Source of the DNA: Carboxylicivirga litoralis
GTDB lineage: Bacteria; Bacteroidota; Bacteroidia; Bacteroidales; Marinilabiliaceae
DNA length: 64,000 nucleotides
Assembly (NCBI RefSeq): GCF_025499605.1
Contig: NZ_JAFMVC010000002.1
Coordinates: 186,001 to 250,000, forward strand
Direction: 5' to 3'
In this document: positions 1-9,243 of the stretch, one piece after another
Position numbering within the stretch: the stretch's first letter is position 1
How the letters are laid out: the number at the start of each line of letters is the position of its first letter
The notes under the pieces: generated by a model
What the model saw: the letters and a program-made list of their open reading frames with translations, nothing else
Databases searched by the model: none
What the model was told of the DNA's origin: nothing
Translations under genes and position numbers: made by a program

Positions 1-1
1 G

Positions 2-121
2 ACCAGCAAAGCCAATGTGTTTGCCGCCGGCGATGCCGCTTCGGGGGCCAGTTTGGTGGTGACTGCCATTGCCAAAGGACGCGAAGCGGCAAAAAATGTG
101 CATGAGTATTTGAGTAAGTAA
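2..121 (+). CDS. gltD: Glutamate synthase small subunit, C-terminal end (partial)
   Basis: Only the last 39 codons are in the window. They read VFAAGDAASGASLVVTAIAK, then a short tail ending in LSK and TAA. The AAGD motif followed by a small-residue helix is the FAD/NADPH-binding C-terminus typical of the glutamate synthase beta chain and related pyridine nucleotide-disulphide oxidoreductases. The family passes electrons from NAD(P)H to the large subunit for glutamate formation. A strong intrinsic terminator follows about 115 bp later, so this ends a transcription unit. The gltD name is a family-level inference, because related oxidoreductases share this tail. Confidence 0.6.
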   Translation, partial: TSKANVFAAGDAASGASLVVTAIAKGREAAKNVHEYLSK

Positions 122-148
122 TGTAAAGTGAAAAAAATGAGATGTGAC

Positions 149-177
149 GACCTAATGTTTTTAAAACCTTAAGGTCT
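149..177. repeat. Palindromic CCTTAAGG repeat, degenerate copy
   Basis: The right half, AAAACCTTAAGGTCT, is identical to the right half of the perfect palindrome at 16081-16111. The left half (GACCTAATGTTTT) is a decayed version. It lies between the gltD stop and its terminator. Confidence 0.55.
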
Positions 178-234
178 GGAAATACATCTCTGACAAAAAT
201 AATTATCAATTAGGGTTGTTATTAAATGCGAGAG

Positions 235-263
235 AGCCGCTTCGATTTTGAAGTGGCTTTTTT
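235..263 (+). terminator. Intrinsic terminator behind gltD
   Basis: AGCCGCTTC (235-243) pairs with GAAGTGGCT (250-258) through nine pairs including one G-U, with a six-base loop, followed by a T run at 259-263. Confidence 0.85.
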
Positions 264-346
264 CGTTTTAGCATAAGTGTAACCTTTCGCTTCATTGTCA
301 CATATACAGGAAAGAGTTTAATACATAAAGGTTATTAATGTAGGAT

Positions 347-1561
347 ATGTATATGAGGCGATTGAATGCAATAGTGGTGGTAGCTATGGTGCTGGTTTTT
401 AGTTCGTGCGTTAGCGATGAGTTAAGCGATGCGTTTAGTGAGAGGGGTGCCGAAAACGATAAAAATATCCTGTTGGATAGTTCAGACGCATTGTATAGTG
501 AGATTGTACAATTAGGCGTGACAGATTTTGCTGAGGTGAGTCATTCGATGCACCAGCGAATAAGTAATGTCGAATTATCAGGTAACGGGCAATTTGTTGA
601 AGCACTGATTGGTTTAGGACAGTTGATGTACGAAGCCGAATCGTCGGATTGTTACTTCGATGAGCTGATGGATCTGACGTTTGATAAAGAGTACTACTGC
701 AATGTGTTGTATGCCGAAGGAACAGGTGTGTGGCACTGGGATGCGATTCAAAACAACTTTGTAAAAACAGAAGAACACGATACAGAAGTGATCTTTATAT
801 TCCCGGCGACAGATAATGTTGAAGGTGATATGGCAGTGCTGAGTATTACTGAATTAACTATCTACGATGGTTTATTCCCTGGGAAAGGAAGTGTACTTGA
901 AGATGGAACTGTGATTAACAATGCACTTGAGGCATTGCGATTTAATATTAAAGTCAATGACGAATTGATATTAACCAGTAATGTTTTGAGCACATTTAGC
1001 ACCAGTGGTTATTACGATGATGTGGCAATGACCTTTAATCCGACTCCTTATAATTTAAAAGGAGAGATGGCTCGCACCGATGATAAAGGTTATTGGGTGT
1101 TTGCTTTTAGTAATGATGATGAGCTTATTCTAAATCAGGATTTTAACTTATCGATTGATATTAACAATGAGCAAATGCCGATAAGTAGTATTGACAACGA
1201 TTTGCAAATAAAAAATATTGTTATTGAAACCGCCGCTCATACAGGAAAGCTATACAACGAATTACTCATAGTAGATGAACTTACTGAAGGCAGTGAGGAG
1301 CATGCTACATCATTAGCATCGGTACTGAATACTTATGCTGATATGTTTGTGCGCTATAGTGGCGATAATTCAATAATTGCCAAGGTGGATGCTGTCACTA
1401 AATTTGATGCTGACAAAAGTAATTGGTGGGTCGATCTTGAATTCGAGTTTAGCGATGGTAGCAGGGTGAGTGGTGATGAGTTTTTTGACGATTATCTGAC
1501 TAATTTTAAGTTAGAACTTGAGCATATGGTGGGTGAGTTTGGGTGTAAATTTGGTATTTGA
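347..1561 (+). CDS. Hypothetical lipoprotein
   Basis: I do not recognise a family for this 404-residue protein. The N-terminus is a clear type II signal: MYMRR, a hydrophobic stretch, then the lipobox VFSSC with the lipidated Cys at residue 21. Acidic residues (SDE) soon after the Cys resemble the surface-export signal described for Bacteroidota lipoproteins, so a surface location is possible but inferred. The mature part is very acidic, with no internal membrane segments and no visible enzymatic motif. A second in-frame ATG at 353 also leaves an intact signal peptide, so the start is uncertain by two codons. It stands alone between two terminators, so context gives no function. Confidence 0.75.
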   Translation: MYMRRLNAIVVVAMVLVFSSCVSDELSDAFSERGAENDKNILLDSSDALYSEIVQLGVTDFAEVSHSMHQRISNVELSGNGQFVEALIGLGQLMYEAESSDCYFDELMDLTFDKEYYCNVLYAEGTGVWHWDAIQNNFVKTEEHDTEVIFIFPATDNVEGDMAVLSITELTIYDGLFPGKGSVLEDGTVINNALEALRFNIKVNDELILTSNVLSTFSTSGYYDDVAMTFNPTPYNLKGEMARTDDKGYWVFAFSNDDELILNQDFNLSIDINNEQMPISSIDNDLQIKNIVIETAAHTGKLYNELLIVDELTEGSEEHATSLASVLNTYADMFVRYSGDNSIIAKVDAVTKFDADKSNWWVDLEFEFSDGSRVSGDEFFDDYLTNFKLELEHMVGEFGCKFGI

Positions 1562-1598
1562 CTCTTGATGCCTGATTAAATATAATCGATGAAGTAAG

Positions 1599-1625
1599 AA
1601 AGGTGCTGGTTTGCACCTTTTTTAT
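1599..1625 (+). terminator. Intrinsic terminator behind the lipoprotein gene
   Basis: AAAGGTGC (1599-1606) pairs with GCACCTTT (1613-1620) across a six-base loop, and the 3' arm runs into a T tract. Confidence 0.85.
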
Positions 1626-1642
1626 TGCTAGCACCATAAACG

Positions 1643-1703
1643 GCCTTTTCCCCTTTTGCCTGGCCAAAAGGGAAGTCCCGTATTGAAGATGCGGGGATGG
1701 GGA
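1643..1703. repeat. C/G-rich intergenic palindrome, possible relative of the CCCC repeat family
   Basis: CCCTTTTG (1651-1658) pairs with CAAAAGGG (1665-1672), followed by a G-rich tail (GGGGATGGGG, about 1693-1702). The layout of a C-rich start, hairpin and G-rich end resembles the repeats at 30287, 31861, 48900 and 50032, but the sequence is diverged. It sits between converging genes. Confidence 0.35.
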
Positions 1704-1737
1704 TAAATGACCAAAAACCTAAAAGGTATAACAAAAC

Positions 1738-2637
1738 CTATTCTTTCAACATCAACTCCAGCGGAATGTGCAATCGCTCGCGCCAGGCTGCCTCGGTGTG
1801 TTCGGCGCCTTCAAACTTTTTCGAAACCAGGTTTTTATTCATCGTATAACCATTTAGCAACAGCAATGAATCGACATGAAGTTGGTATGGTTCATATAAA
1901 GAATCGAGAGTGGCTGTTCCATAATCGAAATAAAAGCGGTGCGACCTTGGATTAGGCAAATTATGCTTTAGGTAATTGATGGTGATGCCATCGGCCGCAG
2001 GCCAGTGGGTCGACATGCATATAGCGCCTTCAAATATGCCTGGGTATTCGCAAATTGCATAACAGCTTATTAAACCTCCCATGCTCGAACCCATTATAAA
2101 GGTATTGGCTTTATCGGCTTTTGTGCTGTATGTTTTGTCGATGTATGGTTTCAGCTCACGAACGATAAAGCGAAGGTAACGATCGGCTAGCATGCCTTGC
2201 TCAAAAATCTCAGGATTGATGTAGACGTTCTCCATTTCCAGTATCTTTTTTTGCTGATCGCTTGGGGTTAGTTTCCAGCCCCGCTGTGGAAAATACTCGG
2301 CATGGCGCTTTTCAGCATTATTCCAGATACCAACTACAATGCAGTCGCGGATGCGTTGGTTGCTCATCAAAGTTGTCATTACTTCGTCCACTCCCCACTC
2401 CTGTTTATTCCATGTGTTTCTGGCGTCAAAAAGCATTTGTCCGTCGTGCATATACAAAACGGCATATTGCTTGTCTTTGCTATATCCATTGGGCAGCCAC
2501 ACGTCAACTGTGCGTGCATCTACATACTCTGAATTGAAGAAGGCATGGCGTACAACTTTGCCCGATGAGACTTTAACATCTTGCGCGTTTAATGATAAGG
2601 CGAGAAAAAGTATGAGAGGCAGAAGAACTGATTTCAT
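1738..2637 (-). CDS. Secreted esterase of the alpha/beta hydrolase (esterase D/enterochelin-esterase-like) family
   Basis: The protein starts with a signal peptide (MKSVLLPL... ending near LNAQ) and carries the nucleophile elbow GSSMGG in the middle, plus a late His in AEHTEAAW that fits the catalytic His. The N-terminal half of the mature protein (VWLPNGYSKDKQYAVLYMHD) is typical of the PF00756 esterase family, which includes esterase D-like, carbohydrate-ester and siderophore-ester hydrolases. The substrate is not deducible. The open frame extends upstream to 2760, but that would overlap the neighbouring Dabb gene and bury the signal peptide; ATGs at 2661 and 2637 are better, and 2637 places the signal peptide at the N-terminus. 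Confidence 0.8.
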   Translation of the reverse strand: MKSVLLPLILFLALSLNAQDVKVSSGKVVRHAFFNSEYVDARTVDVWLPNGYSKDKQYAVLYMHDGQMLFDARNTWNKQEWGVDEVMTTLMSNQRIRDCIVVGIWNNAEKRHAEYFPQRGWKLTPSDQQKKILEMENVYINPEIFEQGMLADRYLRFIVRELKPYIDKTYSTKADKANTFIMGSSMGGLISCYAICEYPGIFEGAICMSTHWPAADGITINYLKHNLPNPRSHRFYFDYGTATLDSLYEPYQLHVDSLLLLNGYTMNKNLVSKKFEGAEHTEAAWRERLHIPLELMLKE

Positions 2638-2743
2638 GAGAGTTGTTTTTGTGGTTTGCATGTCGTATATAATATCAGCAAGATATACTGAAACGTCAAG
2701 CTTTTTCACATGTATGTCTTCTGTCCTCTGTCTTCCGTCGTTC

Positions 2744-3043
2744 TCAATACTCGTAATCAACGCAAGAACGAGCTTCTAATACTTCACGAATGATTTTACC
2801 AACCGCTAAATGATCTGGGTGTTTGGCGTAAATGTCCAAATCTTCCATCGTATTAAAAGTTGTCGTGAGTGCAATGTCAAAGGCTTCGTTCTCATTGCAA
2901 TTCAAGCCTACTTCAATTGTTTTTAAAGCGTCTATTTTACCAGTTAGCGCCAATAAGCCGTCTTTAATTTCATTTAGTTTTTCGGTCTTCAATGCTTCGT
3001 TTTCAAAGCTTTTTAGCTTAAATAAAACAATATGCTTAATCAT
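2744..3043 (-). CDS. Dabb (stress-responsive alpha/beta barrel) domain protein
   Basis: This 99-residue protein opens with MIKHIVLFKLK and ends with HPDHLAVGKIIREVLE, both hallmarks of the Dabb family (PF07876), a dimeric ferredoxin-like barrel. Members include plant stress proteins and some cyclases or decarboxylases; most bacterial members have no defined reaction. The length matches a single-domain member. It is divergent from udk with 65 bp between them and upstream of the esterase on the same strand, but shared function is not evident. Confidence 0.85.
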   Translation of the reverse strand: MIKHIVLFKLKSFENEALKTEKLNEIKDGLLALTGKIDALKTIEVGLNCNENEAFDIALTTTFNTMEDLDIYAKHPDHLAVGKIIREVLEARSCVDYEY

Positions 3044-3108
3044 AATCGAATAATTTACTTATTTTGTTTGAGTTATAATATTAACAGTTACAAAGCAAAA
3101 ATACGAAA

Positions 3109-3726
3109 ATGCTAATAATTGGAATTGCTGGAGGAACAGGATCGGGTAAAACAACGGTGGTGCGCAAAATAATGGAACAGCTGCCTGATGGTGAGGTGGC
3201 AATTTTGCCACAAGATTCATACTATAAAGATAGTAAGCACCTGCCTCTGGAAGAGCGTCAGAAAATCAACTTCGATCATCCCAACTCCATAGAATGGGAG
3301 TTGCTAAAACATCATGTCGAAGAATTGAAGGCGGGGCGTTCAGTTGAAATGCCGCAATATTCTTATTTAACTTGTACACGTTCAGAAGAAACAGTCAAAG
3401 TAATGCCTCGCGATGTGGTCATTGTGGAAGGTATTTTAATTCTTGGTAACAACGAATTACGCGATTTGATGGATTTGAAGGTATTTGTGCATGCCGATGC
3501 CGACGATCGTCTTTCTCGAGTTATACAGCGCGATATTATGGAGCGTGGTCGTACGGTAGAAAAAGTGTTGGAGCGTTATGATGAGACCGTAAAGCCAAGT
3601 CATTTGCAGTTTATAGAACCGACCAAGCGTTATGCTGATTTAATTGTTCCACAAGGAGGCCAAAACCAGATTGCGATTAATATTTTAACCCATTTTATTG
3701 AGCGAAATTTAACCAGCTTAAACTAA
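3109..3726 (+). CDS. udk: Uridine kinase
   Basis: This 205-residue cytosolic enzyme phosphorylates uridine and cytidine to UMP and CMP for pyrimidine salvage. The Walker A motif GGTGSGKT is at residues 8-15, followed by the family segments LPQDSYYKD and NFDHPNSIEW, which shape the nucleoside site. The phrase VEGILIL and the R-rich lid (RDIMERGRT) are also typical. Length and start are normal. The next gene follows after only six bases, suggesting co-transcription, although no functional link is apparent. Confidence 0.95.
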   Translation: MLIIGIAGGTGSGKTTVVRKIMEQLPDGEVAILPQDSYYKDSKHLPLEERQKINFDHPNSIEWELLKHHVEELKAGRSVEMPQYSYLTCTRSEETVKVMPRDVVIVEGILILGNNELRDLMDLKVFVHADADDRLSRVIQRDIMERGRTVEKVLERYDETVKPSHLQFIEPTKRYADLIVPQGGQNQIAINILTHFIERNLTSLN

Positions 3727-3732
3727 AAAACG

Positions 3733-4449
3733 ATGTTAGATAATATAAAAGTAGAAGATATCATGTTCCTGGATATCGAAACGGTACCACAGGAAGCGGG
3801 TTTTGATAATGTAGCACCTGAATTACAGGTGTTATGGGAGAAGAAATCGGCTTATTTCAGAAACGAGGAAGAATCACCTGCCGATGTATATGGTCGTGCA
3901 GGTATTTATGCCGAGTTCGGTAAAATAGTGTGTATCTCAGTTGGTGTTATTTCGGCTCGTGGCGGCAAACGCATCTTTCGGGTAAAATCGTTTGCCGGTG
4001 ATAACGAAAAAGTACTGCTCGAAGATTTTGCGCAAATGCTCAATCATTTTGCTCGTGATGTTCATAAAAATATATGCGGACACAATGCCAGGGAATTTGA
4101 TTTTCCTTATATCGCCCGCCGCATGTTAATCAATGGCGTTACGCTTCCGCCAATGCTCGATGTGGCTGGTAAGAAGCCATGGGAAGTCAAGTTTTTAGAT
4201 ACCATGGATATGTGGAAGTTTGGCGATTATAAACACTACACATCGCTTAACCTTTTAACAACCATATTTAATATTCCATCGCCAAAGGATGATATTGACG
4301 GTAGCCAGGTAGCCAGTGTTTTTTATGATGAAAAAGATGTCGCTCGAATTGCCCGCTATTGCGAAAAAGATGTGTTGGCAACGGCTCAACTATTCTTGCG
4401 CTTTAAAGGTGAGGATTTAATTGACGAGGATGCCGTTGAACATGCGTAG
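3733..4449 (+). CDS. 3'-5' exonuclease of the PolB-like DEDD family
   Basis: This 238-residue protein matches the stand-alone proofreading-type exonucleases related to DNA polymerase B (PF10108). Exo I is FLDIETVP with acidic residues D14 and E16; Exo II is GHNAREFDFPYIARR; Exo III is YCEKDVLAT near residue 210. Together these give the four metal-binding acids plus Tyr of the DEDDy class. The expected activity is 3'-5' degradation of DNA in the cytoplasm, but the biological role of this family is not settled. It directly follows udk. Confidence 0.85.
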   Translation: MLDNIKVEDIMFLDIETVPQEAGFDNVAPELQVLWEKKSAYFRNEEESPADVYGRAGIYAEFGKIVCISVGVISARGGKRIFRVKSFAGDNEKVLLEDFAQMLNHFARDVHKNICGHNAREFDFPYIARRMLINGVTLPPMLDVAGKKPWEVKFLDTMDMWKFGDYKHYTSLNLLTTIFNIPSPKDDIDGSQVASVFYDEKDVARIARYCEKDVLATAQLFLRFKGEDLIDEDAVEHA

Positions 4450-4532
4450 TGTGTGGTGAATTGGTAATTTGTTAATTCGGCGATAAGTAATCGAATAAGC
4501 GAATAAACAAATTGCCAAATAAACAATAAAAG

Positions 4533-5339
4533 TCAATCCAGTAGAAAATAGGCCAATGTCTTAATCAATAATTCCGGCTGTTCGGCGTGCAACCAATGAC
4601 CGGCTTTTGGAATGGTCACTAATTCAGCGTCTTTAAAAAACTTGCGCATAATCAGCGTATCCTCATCCATCACATAACCTGATTGCTCACCTCGAATAAA
4701 GATAGATGGTATGTTAACCCTGGTGTCATCAGGATCGAGGTTTGAAAAGCCATCCATAATACGTTCCAACGTTTGTCGAATAACAGGTAGGTTAAGACGC
4801 CATTGATATTGGCCGTTTTTGCTACGTTCAATATTTTTCAGCAAAAAGTGTCTCAAGCCAGTGTCTGGCAGATGAACTGATAATTGTTCGTCAATGGCTT
4901 TTCTGCTTGATATGCCTTCGAGCTTAATGCTTGATAAACTTTTTATTATCTGTTCGTGGTTGTTGGTTATTTGTGCATAGTTACTAAACGACGCATAGGA
5001 TTTTGGTGCAATATCCAGTATAACCAGCTTTTGAATGCGCTCGGGGTGAGCTAAAGCAAAGCGCATGGCTGTTTTGCCACCCATGGAGTGGCCAATTACA
5101 TGCGCTTTATCTATTTCTTTATCGTCTAAAAATTCAAGCAGGTCATTTGCCATGCTTTCATAATCGTGAATATCGCTGTGCGGCGATTGACCGTGGTTAC
5201 GCTGGTCAAGCAAATAGACGTGGTAATCTTTTTCCAACTGACGTGCTATGGAAACCCAATTGTCTGATGCGCCATACAAGCCATGCAGAATAACCAGTTT
5301 TGGTCCTTCATGCCCAAATTCACGATAAAAAAGTTTCAT
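4533..5339 (-). CDS. Alpha/beta hydrolase (YbfF-type esterase)
   Basis: A 268-residue cytosolic hydrolase with no signal peptide. HGLYGASDNW (residues 19-28) forms the oxyanion region, GHSMGG places the nucleophile at Ser85, and AGHWLHAE near the end supplies the probable catalytic His248. The pattern HGLYGxxxNW with GHSMGGK is that of the YbfF/acyl-CoA esterase branch. The natural substrate is unknown. It starts seven bases after the pdxJ stop on the same strand, so the two are probably co-transcribed. Confidence 0.85.
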   Translation of the reverse strand: MKLFYREFGHEGPKLVILHGLYGASDNWVSIARQLEKDYHVYLLDQRNHGQSPHSDIHDYESMANDLLEFLDDKEIDKAHVIGHSMGGKTAMRFALAHPERIQKLVILDIAPKSYASFSNYAQITNNHEQIIKSLSSIKLEGISSRKAIDEQLSVHLPDTGLRHFLLKNIERSKNGQYQWRLNLPVIRQTLERIMDGFSNLDPDDTRVNIPSIFIRGEQSGYVMDEDTLIMRKFFKDAELVTIPKAGHWLHAEQPELLIKTLAYFLLD

Positions 5340-5345
5340 AAGAGG

Positions 5346-6062
5346 TTATTTAATCAGTTGTTGCTGATACAACTGAATAGTTTTCTCTAATCCAATGTAC
5401 AAGGCATCGCTAATTAGAGCATGACCAATAGATACTTCTTTTAAATAAGGAATGCGTTGATTGAAATATTTCAGGTTATCTAAATTTAAATCGTGACCTG
5501 CATTGATTTTTAAACCAATTTTATTTGCTAATTCTGCCGCTTCAACAAATGGAGCAATTGCTGCTTCACGATCTTTGGCATAATCAGTTGCGTATGGCTC
5601 GGTGTATAACTCAATACGATCGGTATTGGTTTTTACAGCCCCTTCTATGTTTCTTAAATCAGTATCAACAAAAATCGACGTGCGGATGCCGGCTTCACTA
5701 AATTGACCAATCACATCCTGAAGAAAAGTGACGTTTTTCACCGTATCCCAACCTGCATTTGACGTCAATGCTTCAGGTGGATCGGGCACTAATGTTACCT
5801 GGTGCGGCTTGACTGCCAATACAAGGTCGATAAAGTCTTTAGAAGGATAGCCTTCAATATTAAATTCTGTTTTAATTACAGGTCGTATGTCGTATACATC
5901 CTGGTAACGAATGTGGCGCTCGTCGGGTCTGGGGTGAACAGTTACGCCATCGCCACCGAACTCTTGAACATCAATGGCTGCTTTTAATACATTAGGAGTA
6001 TCTCCTCCTCTTGAATTTCGAAGAGTAGCAACCTTGTTTATGTTAACACTTAGTTTAGTCAT
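5346..6062 (-). CDS. pdxJ: Pyridoxine 5'-phosphate synthase
   Basis: PdxJ condenses 1-deoxy-D-xylulose 5-phosphate with 3-amino-2-oxopropyl phosphate to form pyridoxine 5'-phosphate, the last ring-closing step of the DXP-dependent vitamin B6 route. At 238 residues it has the family length. Diagnostic segments are [16 protein letters not shown] at the N-terminus, HPRPDERHI (residues 43-51), [16 protein letters not shown] and the [11 protein letters not shown] phosphate-binding region. It leads a two-gene minus-strand unit with the alpha/beta hydrolase and is divergent from the CBS gene. Confidence 0.96.
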   Translation of the reverse strand: MTKLSVNINKVATLRNSRGGDTPNVLKAAIDVQEFGGDGVTVHPRPDERHIRYQDVYDIRPVIKTEFNIEGYPSKDFIDLVLAVKPHQVTLVPDPPEALTSNAGWDTVKNVTFLQDVIGQFSEAGIRTSIFVDTDLRNIEGAVKTNTDRIELYTEPYATDYAKDREAAIAPFVEAAELANKIGLKINAGHDLNLDNLKYFNQRIPYLKEVSIGHALISDALYIGLEKTIQLYQQQLIK

Positions 6063-6231
6063 TGCTGTTTTATTGATGAACGCCTTTTAATGTGTGATGA
6101 ATTATAAAATAAACTATCGCCTAATTTTGTTTGTTATAATGTTTGACAGTATTTTTAATACTCAAACAATTACACCTCAAAAGGGTTCTTTGTTGTCGCG
6201 CAAAATTATAAAGTATTTCGAAAAGTAATCT

Positions 6232-6897
6232 ATGTTGGCAAGAGAATTAATATCAGAAGTAGTACCTTCTTTGAAAACTTCAGACACAGGGCTTGATGCT
6301 CTTAACTGGATGGAGGTGTTCAGGGTGTCTCATTTGCCAATCGTTAATAACCGGGCTTTTCTTGGGGTCATCAGTGATGTTGATATCTATGATTTAAACA
6401 AGGCTGAGGAGGCTTTAGGCAATCATTCGCTGTCATATACAAGACCTTATGTTTATGCTCATCAGCATATTTTTGATGTGATTGAAGTGGCTTCGCGACT
6501 GAAATTAACCATCGTACCGGTGCTCGATAAAAATGAAGAATACCTTGGTTTAATTACACAAAGTGATTTATTGCACACTTTTGCTGATTTAATTGCTGCG
6601 CATGCATCGGGTGGAATAATTGAGTTGGAGTTGCTTCCCAATGATTATTCATTGGCTGAGATTTCGCGAATCGTAGAAGATGCTGATGCTAAGATTTTGA
6701 GTTTATACGTTTCGCAACCACATAATTCAGAGAAATTATGTATTGCAATTAAGCTGAACCGCGTGGATGTGAGGCCGGTATTAAATGCTTTTGAGAGATA
6801 CGATTATTCAGTTAAAACAACATATGTTGGGGATGATTCCTACGACGATACTGTGAAAAAAAACTACGACGCGTTAATGAGGTATCTTAATATGTAG
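6232..6897 (+). CDS. CBS-domain protein (AcuB-like)
   Basis: This 221-residue protein has two CBS motifs in the first 125 residues (HLPIVNNRAFLGVISDVDIYD and LTIVPVLDKNEEYLGLITQSDLL), the usual pair forming an adenosyl-nucleotide-sensing Bateman module. The last third (ILSLYVSQPHNSEKLCIAIKLN) looks like an ACT-type fold, as in AcuB-like proteins. No catalytic domain is attached, so it is probably a nucleotide-responsive regulator of unknown target. It begins a plus-strand run that includes the BamA-like barrel and nadK; the gap to the next gene is 18 bp. Confidence 0.85.
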   Translation: MLARELISEVVPSLKTSDTGLDALNWMEVFRVSHLPIVNNRAFLGVISDVDIYDLNKAEEALGNHSLSYTRPYVYAHQHIFDVIEVASRLKLTIVPVLDKNEEYLGLITQSDLLHTFADLIAAHASGGIIELELLPNDYSLAEISRIVEDADAKILSLYVSQPHNSEKLCIAIKLNRVDVRPVLNAFERYDYSVKTTYVGDDSYDDTVKKNYDALMRYLNM

Positions 6898-6915
6898 GGC
6901 TTAAAGGGATAGTTT

Positions 6916-8343
6916 ATGGGTAAGGTTTATTACAATGCCCTTAAAATAATAGTTGTTGTGGCCGCAATTTTGTGTTGCGATTGCATTGCTTATGCCTCTA
7001 ATGAAGAATCTCCCAAACAGACAACCAGTGACTATGTTGTGGTGCAACAAATAATAATCTCAGGTAATAAAATCACAAAACCGAGGGTCATTTTAAATGA
7101 ACTCATTTTTAAAAAAGGTGATAAACTACTAACCAATCGCTTGGGACAAATTGCCAAGCGGAGTCGTCATAATTTACTGAATACTTCCTTGTTTAATTTT
7201 GTTTCGATTCGCTATACTTTACAATCAGATAACACCATTATTTTTCATCTTAATGTGGATGAACGATGGTATTGGTGGGTTTTTCCAATATTCGAAGTAG
7301 CTGATCGCAACCTGAGTTCCTTTTTTAATAATGGCGATTGGTCAAGGGTGAATTATGGTGTTTACCTTAAGCGGGATAACTTTCGTGGACGAAACGAAAA
7401 GATTATTGCCCGGTTACGATTAGGTTATGCTACACAAATTCTACTTGGGTATATGTCCCCGGAATATAATAAGCGGGGAGGCTGGGGGGCTTCATTTAGT
7501 TTTCAAATGTATGATCAGCTTCCTTATACCACCGAGAATAACCAGCAGATTTTTATGGGGCTTGAAACAGAATTGGCCCAGGTTACTTATCGGGGCTTAC
7601 TTTATTATTCATTGCGTACCAATTTATACCAAAGGCATCGGGTGCAAATAGCCTATAACAATTTTAATGTCAGTGATTCAATTATTGATTTAAATCCAGG
7701 TTATTTAACACAAGGCGATAAGCACCTTCAATACCTCGAGCTGAGTTATGAATACGATTTTGATAAGCGTGATTCAAAAATATATCCTTTAAAAGGGACG
7801 CGGTTGAGATTAACAGCTACTCAAACAGGATTTGGTTTATGGCAGGATGATTTGAAGAACTTCAAGTTAGGAGGCAGTTTGGATAAACACATTGAATTGA
7901 ATGACCGTTGGCATTGGGCTAGTAATGTATATGGTGAATATAATACCAGTAATTCATTGCCATATGTGCTTAATGCCGGAAGCGGTTATAAGAGTTTTCT
8001 CAACGGTTATGAACTCTATGTGATTGATGGAACCCGTCAGGCCAGCATGAAGAATCAAATGGTGTTTACGTTGTTGCATCCCCGGGTTAAAAACATTGGT
8101 TTTATGCCATTAACACAGTTTGCAAAAATTAATTATGCGTTTTATCTCAAGGCATTTTATGATTTTGGTTATGTGTGGCAAGAGAATCCACCAATAACTA
8201 ATACATTTGTAAATGATTGGCAATATGGTTATGGTGCCGGACTTGATTTTGTGACATTTTACGATATGGTCTGGAGCTTTAATTATTCGGTCAACCGATT
8301 TAAGGAACGTGGTTTTTTTGTTCATTTTAATCTGGCCATTTAA
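6916..8343 (+). CDS. BamA/TamA-family outer-membrane barrel with one POTRA-like domain
   Basis: This 475-residue protein has a signal peptide (MGKVYYNALKIIVVVAAILC), then one clear POTRA-like module (VVQQIIISGNKITKPRVILN through ...FHLNVDERWYWW). The remainder is rich in alternating aromatic strands (for example LSYEYDFDKRDSKIYPLKGTRL) that fit a surface-antigen/D15 barrel. It is much shorter than the true BamA at 10958 and has too few POTRA domains to replace it. A role in outer-membrane insertion or export is a family-level guess. It ends 21 bp before nadK. Confidence 0.8.
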   Translation: MGKVYYNALKIIVVVAAILCCDCIAYASNEESPKQTTSDYVVVQQIIISGNKITKPRVILNELIFKKGDKLLTNRLGQIAKRSRHNLLNTSLFNFVSIRYTLQSDNTIIFHLNVDERWYWWVFPIFEVADRNLSSFFNNGDWSRVNYGVYLKRDNFRGRNEKIIARLRLGYATQILLGYMSPEYNKRGGWGASFSFQMYDQLPYTTENNQQIFMGLETELAQVTYRGLLYYSLRTNLYQRHRVQIAYNNFNVSDSIIDLNPGYLTQGDKHLQYLELSYEYDFDKRDSKIYPLKGTRLRLTATQTGFGLWQDDLKNFKLGGSLDKHIELNDRWHWASNVYGEYNTSNSLPYVLNAGSGYKSFLNGYELYVIDGTRQASMKNQMVFTLLHPRVKNIGFMPLTQFAKINYAFYLKAFYDFGYVWQENPPITNTFVNDWQYGYGAGLDFVTFYDMVWSFNYSVNRFKERGFFVHFNLAI

Positions 8344-8364
8344 GTCATTAATAATTTAATAAAC

Positions 8365-9243
8365 ATGAGAATAGCCGTATTTGGTAAACAGTTTGGAGAG
8401 GTGTTTTATAAAGCCTGCAAGAGCTTGTTCCAGATTCTGAAAGATAATAATGTAGAGGTAGTCATTCATCAGTCTTTTTATGAATTTTTGCTCACTAATG
8501 TTAAGATGAAGCCTGATGTCAGTGATTTCTTTACTACTCATGAGGATATCAATGATGTTGATTTGCTGTTCAGTATCGGAGGCGATGGTACCTTTCTTGA
8601 GGCGGTTACTTACGTACGTAATAAAGGCATTCCGATTGTAGGTATTAACAGTGGACGTTTGGGTTTTTTGGCTGATATATCACAGGGCGAAATGAAAGTA
8701 GCTATTAAAGAGGTGATTGAAGGGAATTATAAGACGCGTCAGATTGATTTAATTACGCTGGAAACGGGCGATAATCATTTTGGGGAATACAATTTTGCTT
8801 TGAACGAGTTGGCTGTTTCTAAACGCGATAGTTCAGCTATGATTACTATTCATACCTACGTTAATAATGAGTTCCTGAATTCTTTTTGGGCCGATGGCTT
8901 AATTGTATCAACCACAACAGGTTCAACGGCTTATTCGTTAAGTGTAGGAGGACCAATATTACACCCGAGCAGCAAGAGTTTTGTTATAACGCCTATTTCG
9001 CCGCATAATTTAAATGTGCGCCCAATTGTGGTGCCCAACGATGTTGAGGTGACATTAAAGATTGAAGGTCGTGACTCTAAATTTCTGGCTTCGCTTGATT
9101 CAAGGAGTAAGGTGCTCGAAAATACCGTTCATTTAAAGGTGAAAAAAGCAGATTTTAGCATCAATGTTATCGAATTGGCCGGGCATACATTCTACACAAC
9201 CTTGCGCAATAAATTAATGTGGGGTGTTGATAAGCGCAATTAA
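8365..9243 (+). CDS. nadK: NAD kinase
   Basis: NadK phosphorylates NAD to NADP in the cytosol. The 292-residue protein carries the catalytic GGDGTF at residues 72-77, the following GINSGRLGFLAD, the substrate loop NELAVSKRDSS and the glycine-rich DGLIVSTTTGSTAYSLSVGG. Length and all conserved blocks are normal. It lies between the BamA-like barrel and porG, the usual Bacteroidota arrangement. Confidence 0.96.
   Translation: MRIAVFGKQFGEVFYKACKSLFQILKDNNVEVVIHQSFYEFLLTNVKMKPDVSDFFTTHEDINDVDLLFSIGGDGTFLEAVTYVRNKGIPIVGINSGRLGFLADISQGEMKVAIKEVIEGNYKTRQIDLITLETGDNHFGEYNFALNELAVSKRDSSAMITIHTYVNNEFLNSFWADGLIVSTTTGSTAYSLSVGGPILHPSSKSFVITPISPHNLNVRPIVVPNDVEVTLKIEGRDSKFLASLDSRSKVLENTVHLKVKKADFSINVIELAGHTFYTTLRNKLMWGVDKRN

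Noticed and set aside
1707-1955. 82-codon plus-strand ORF opposite the esterase gene
   Set aside because: It lies antisense to a clear esterase C-terminus and has no protein-like features.
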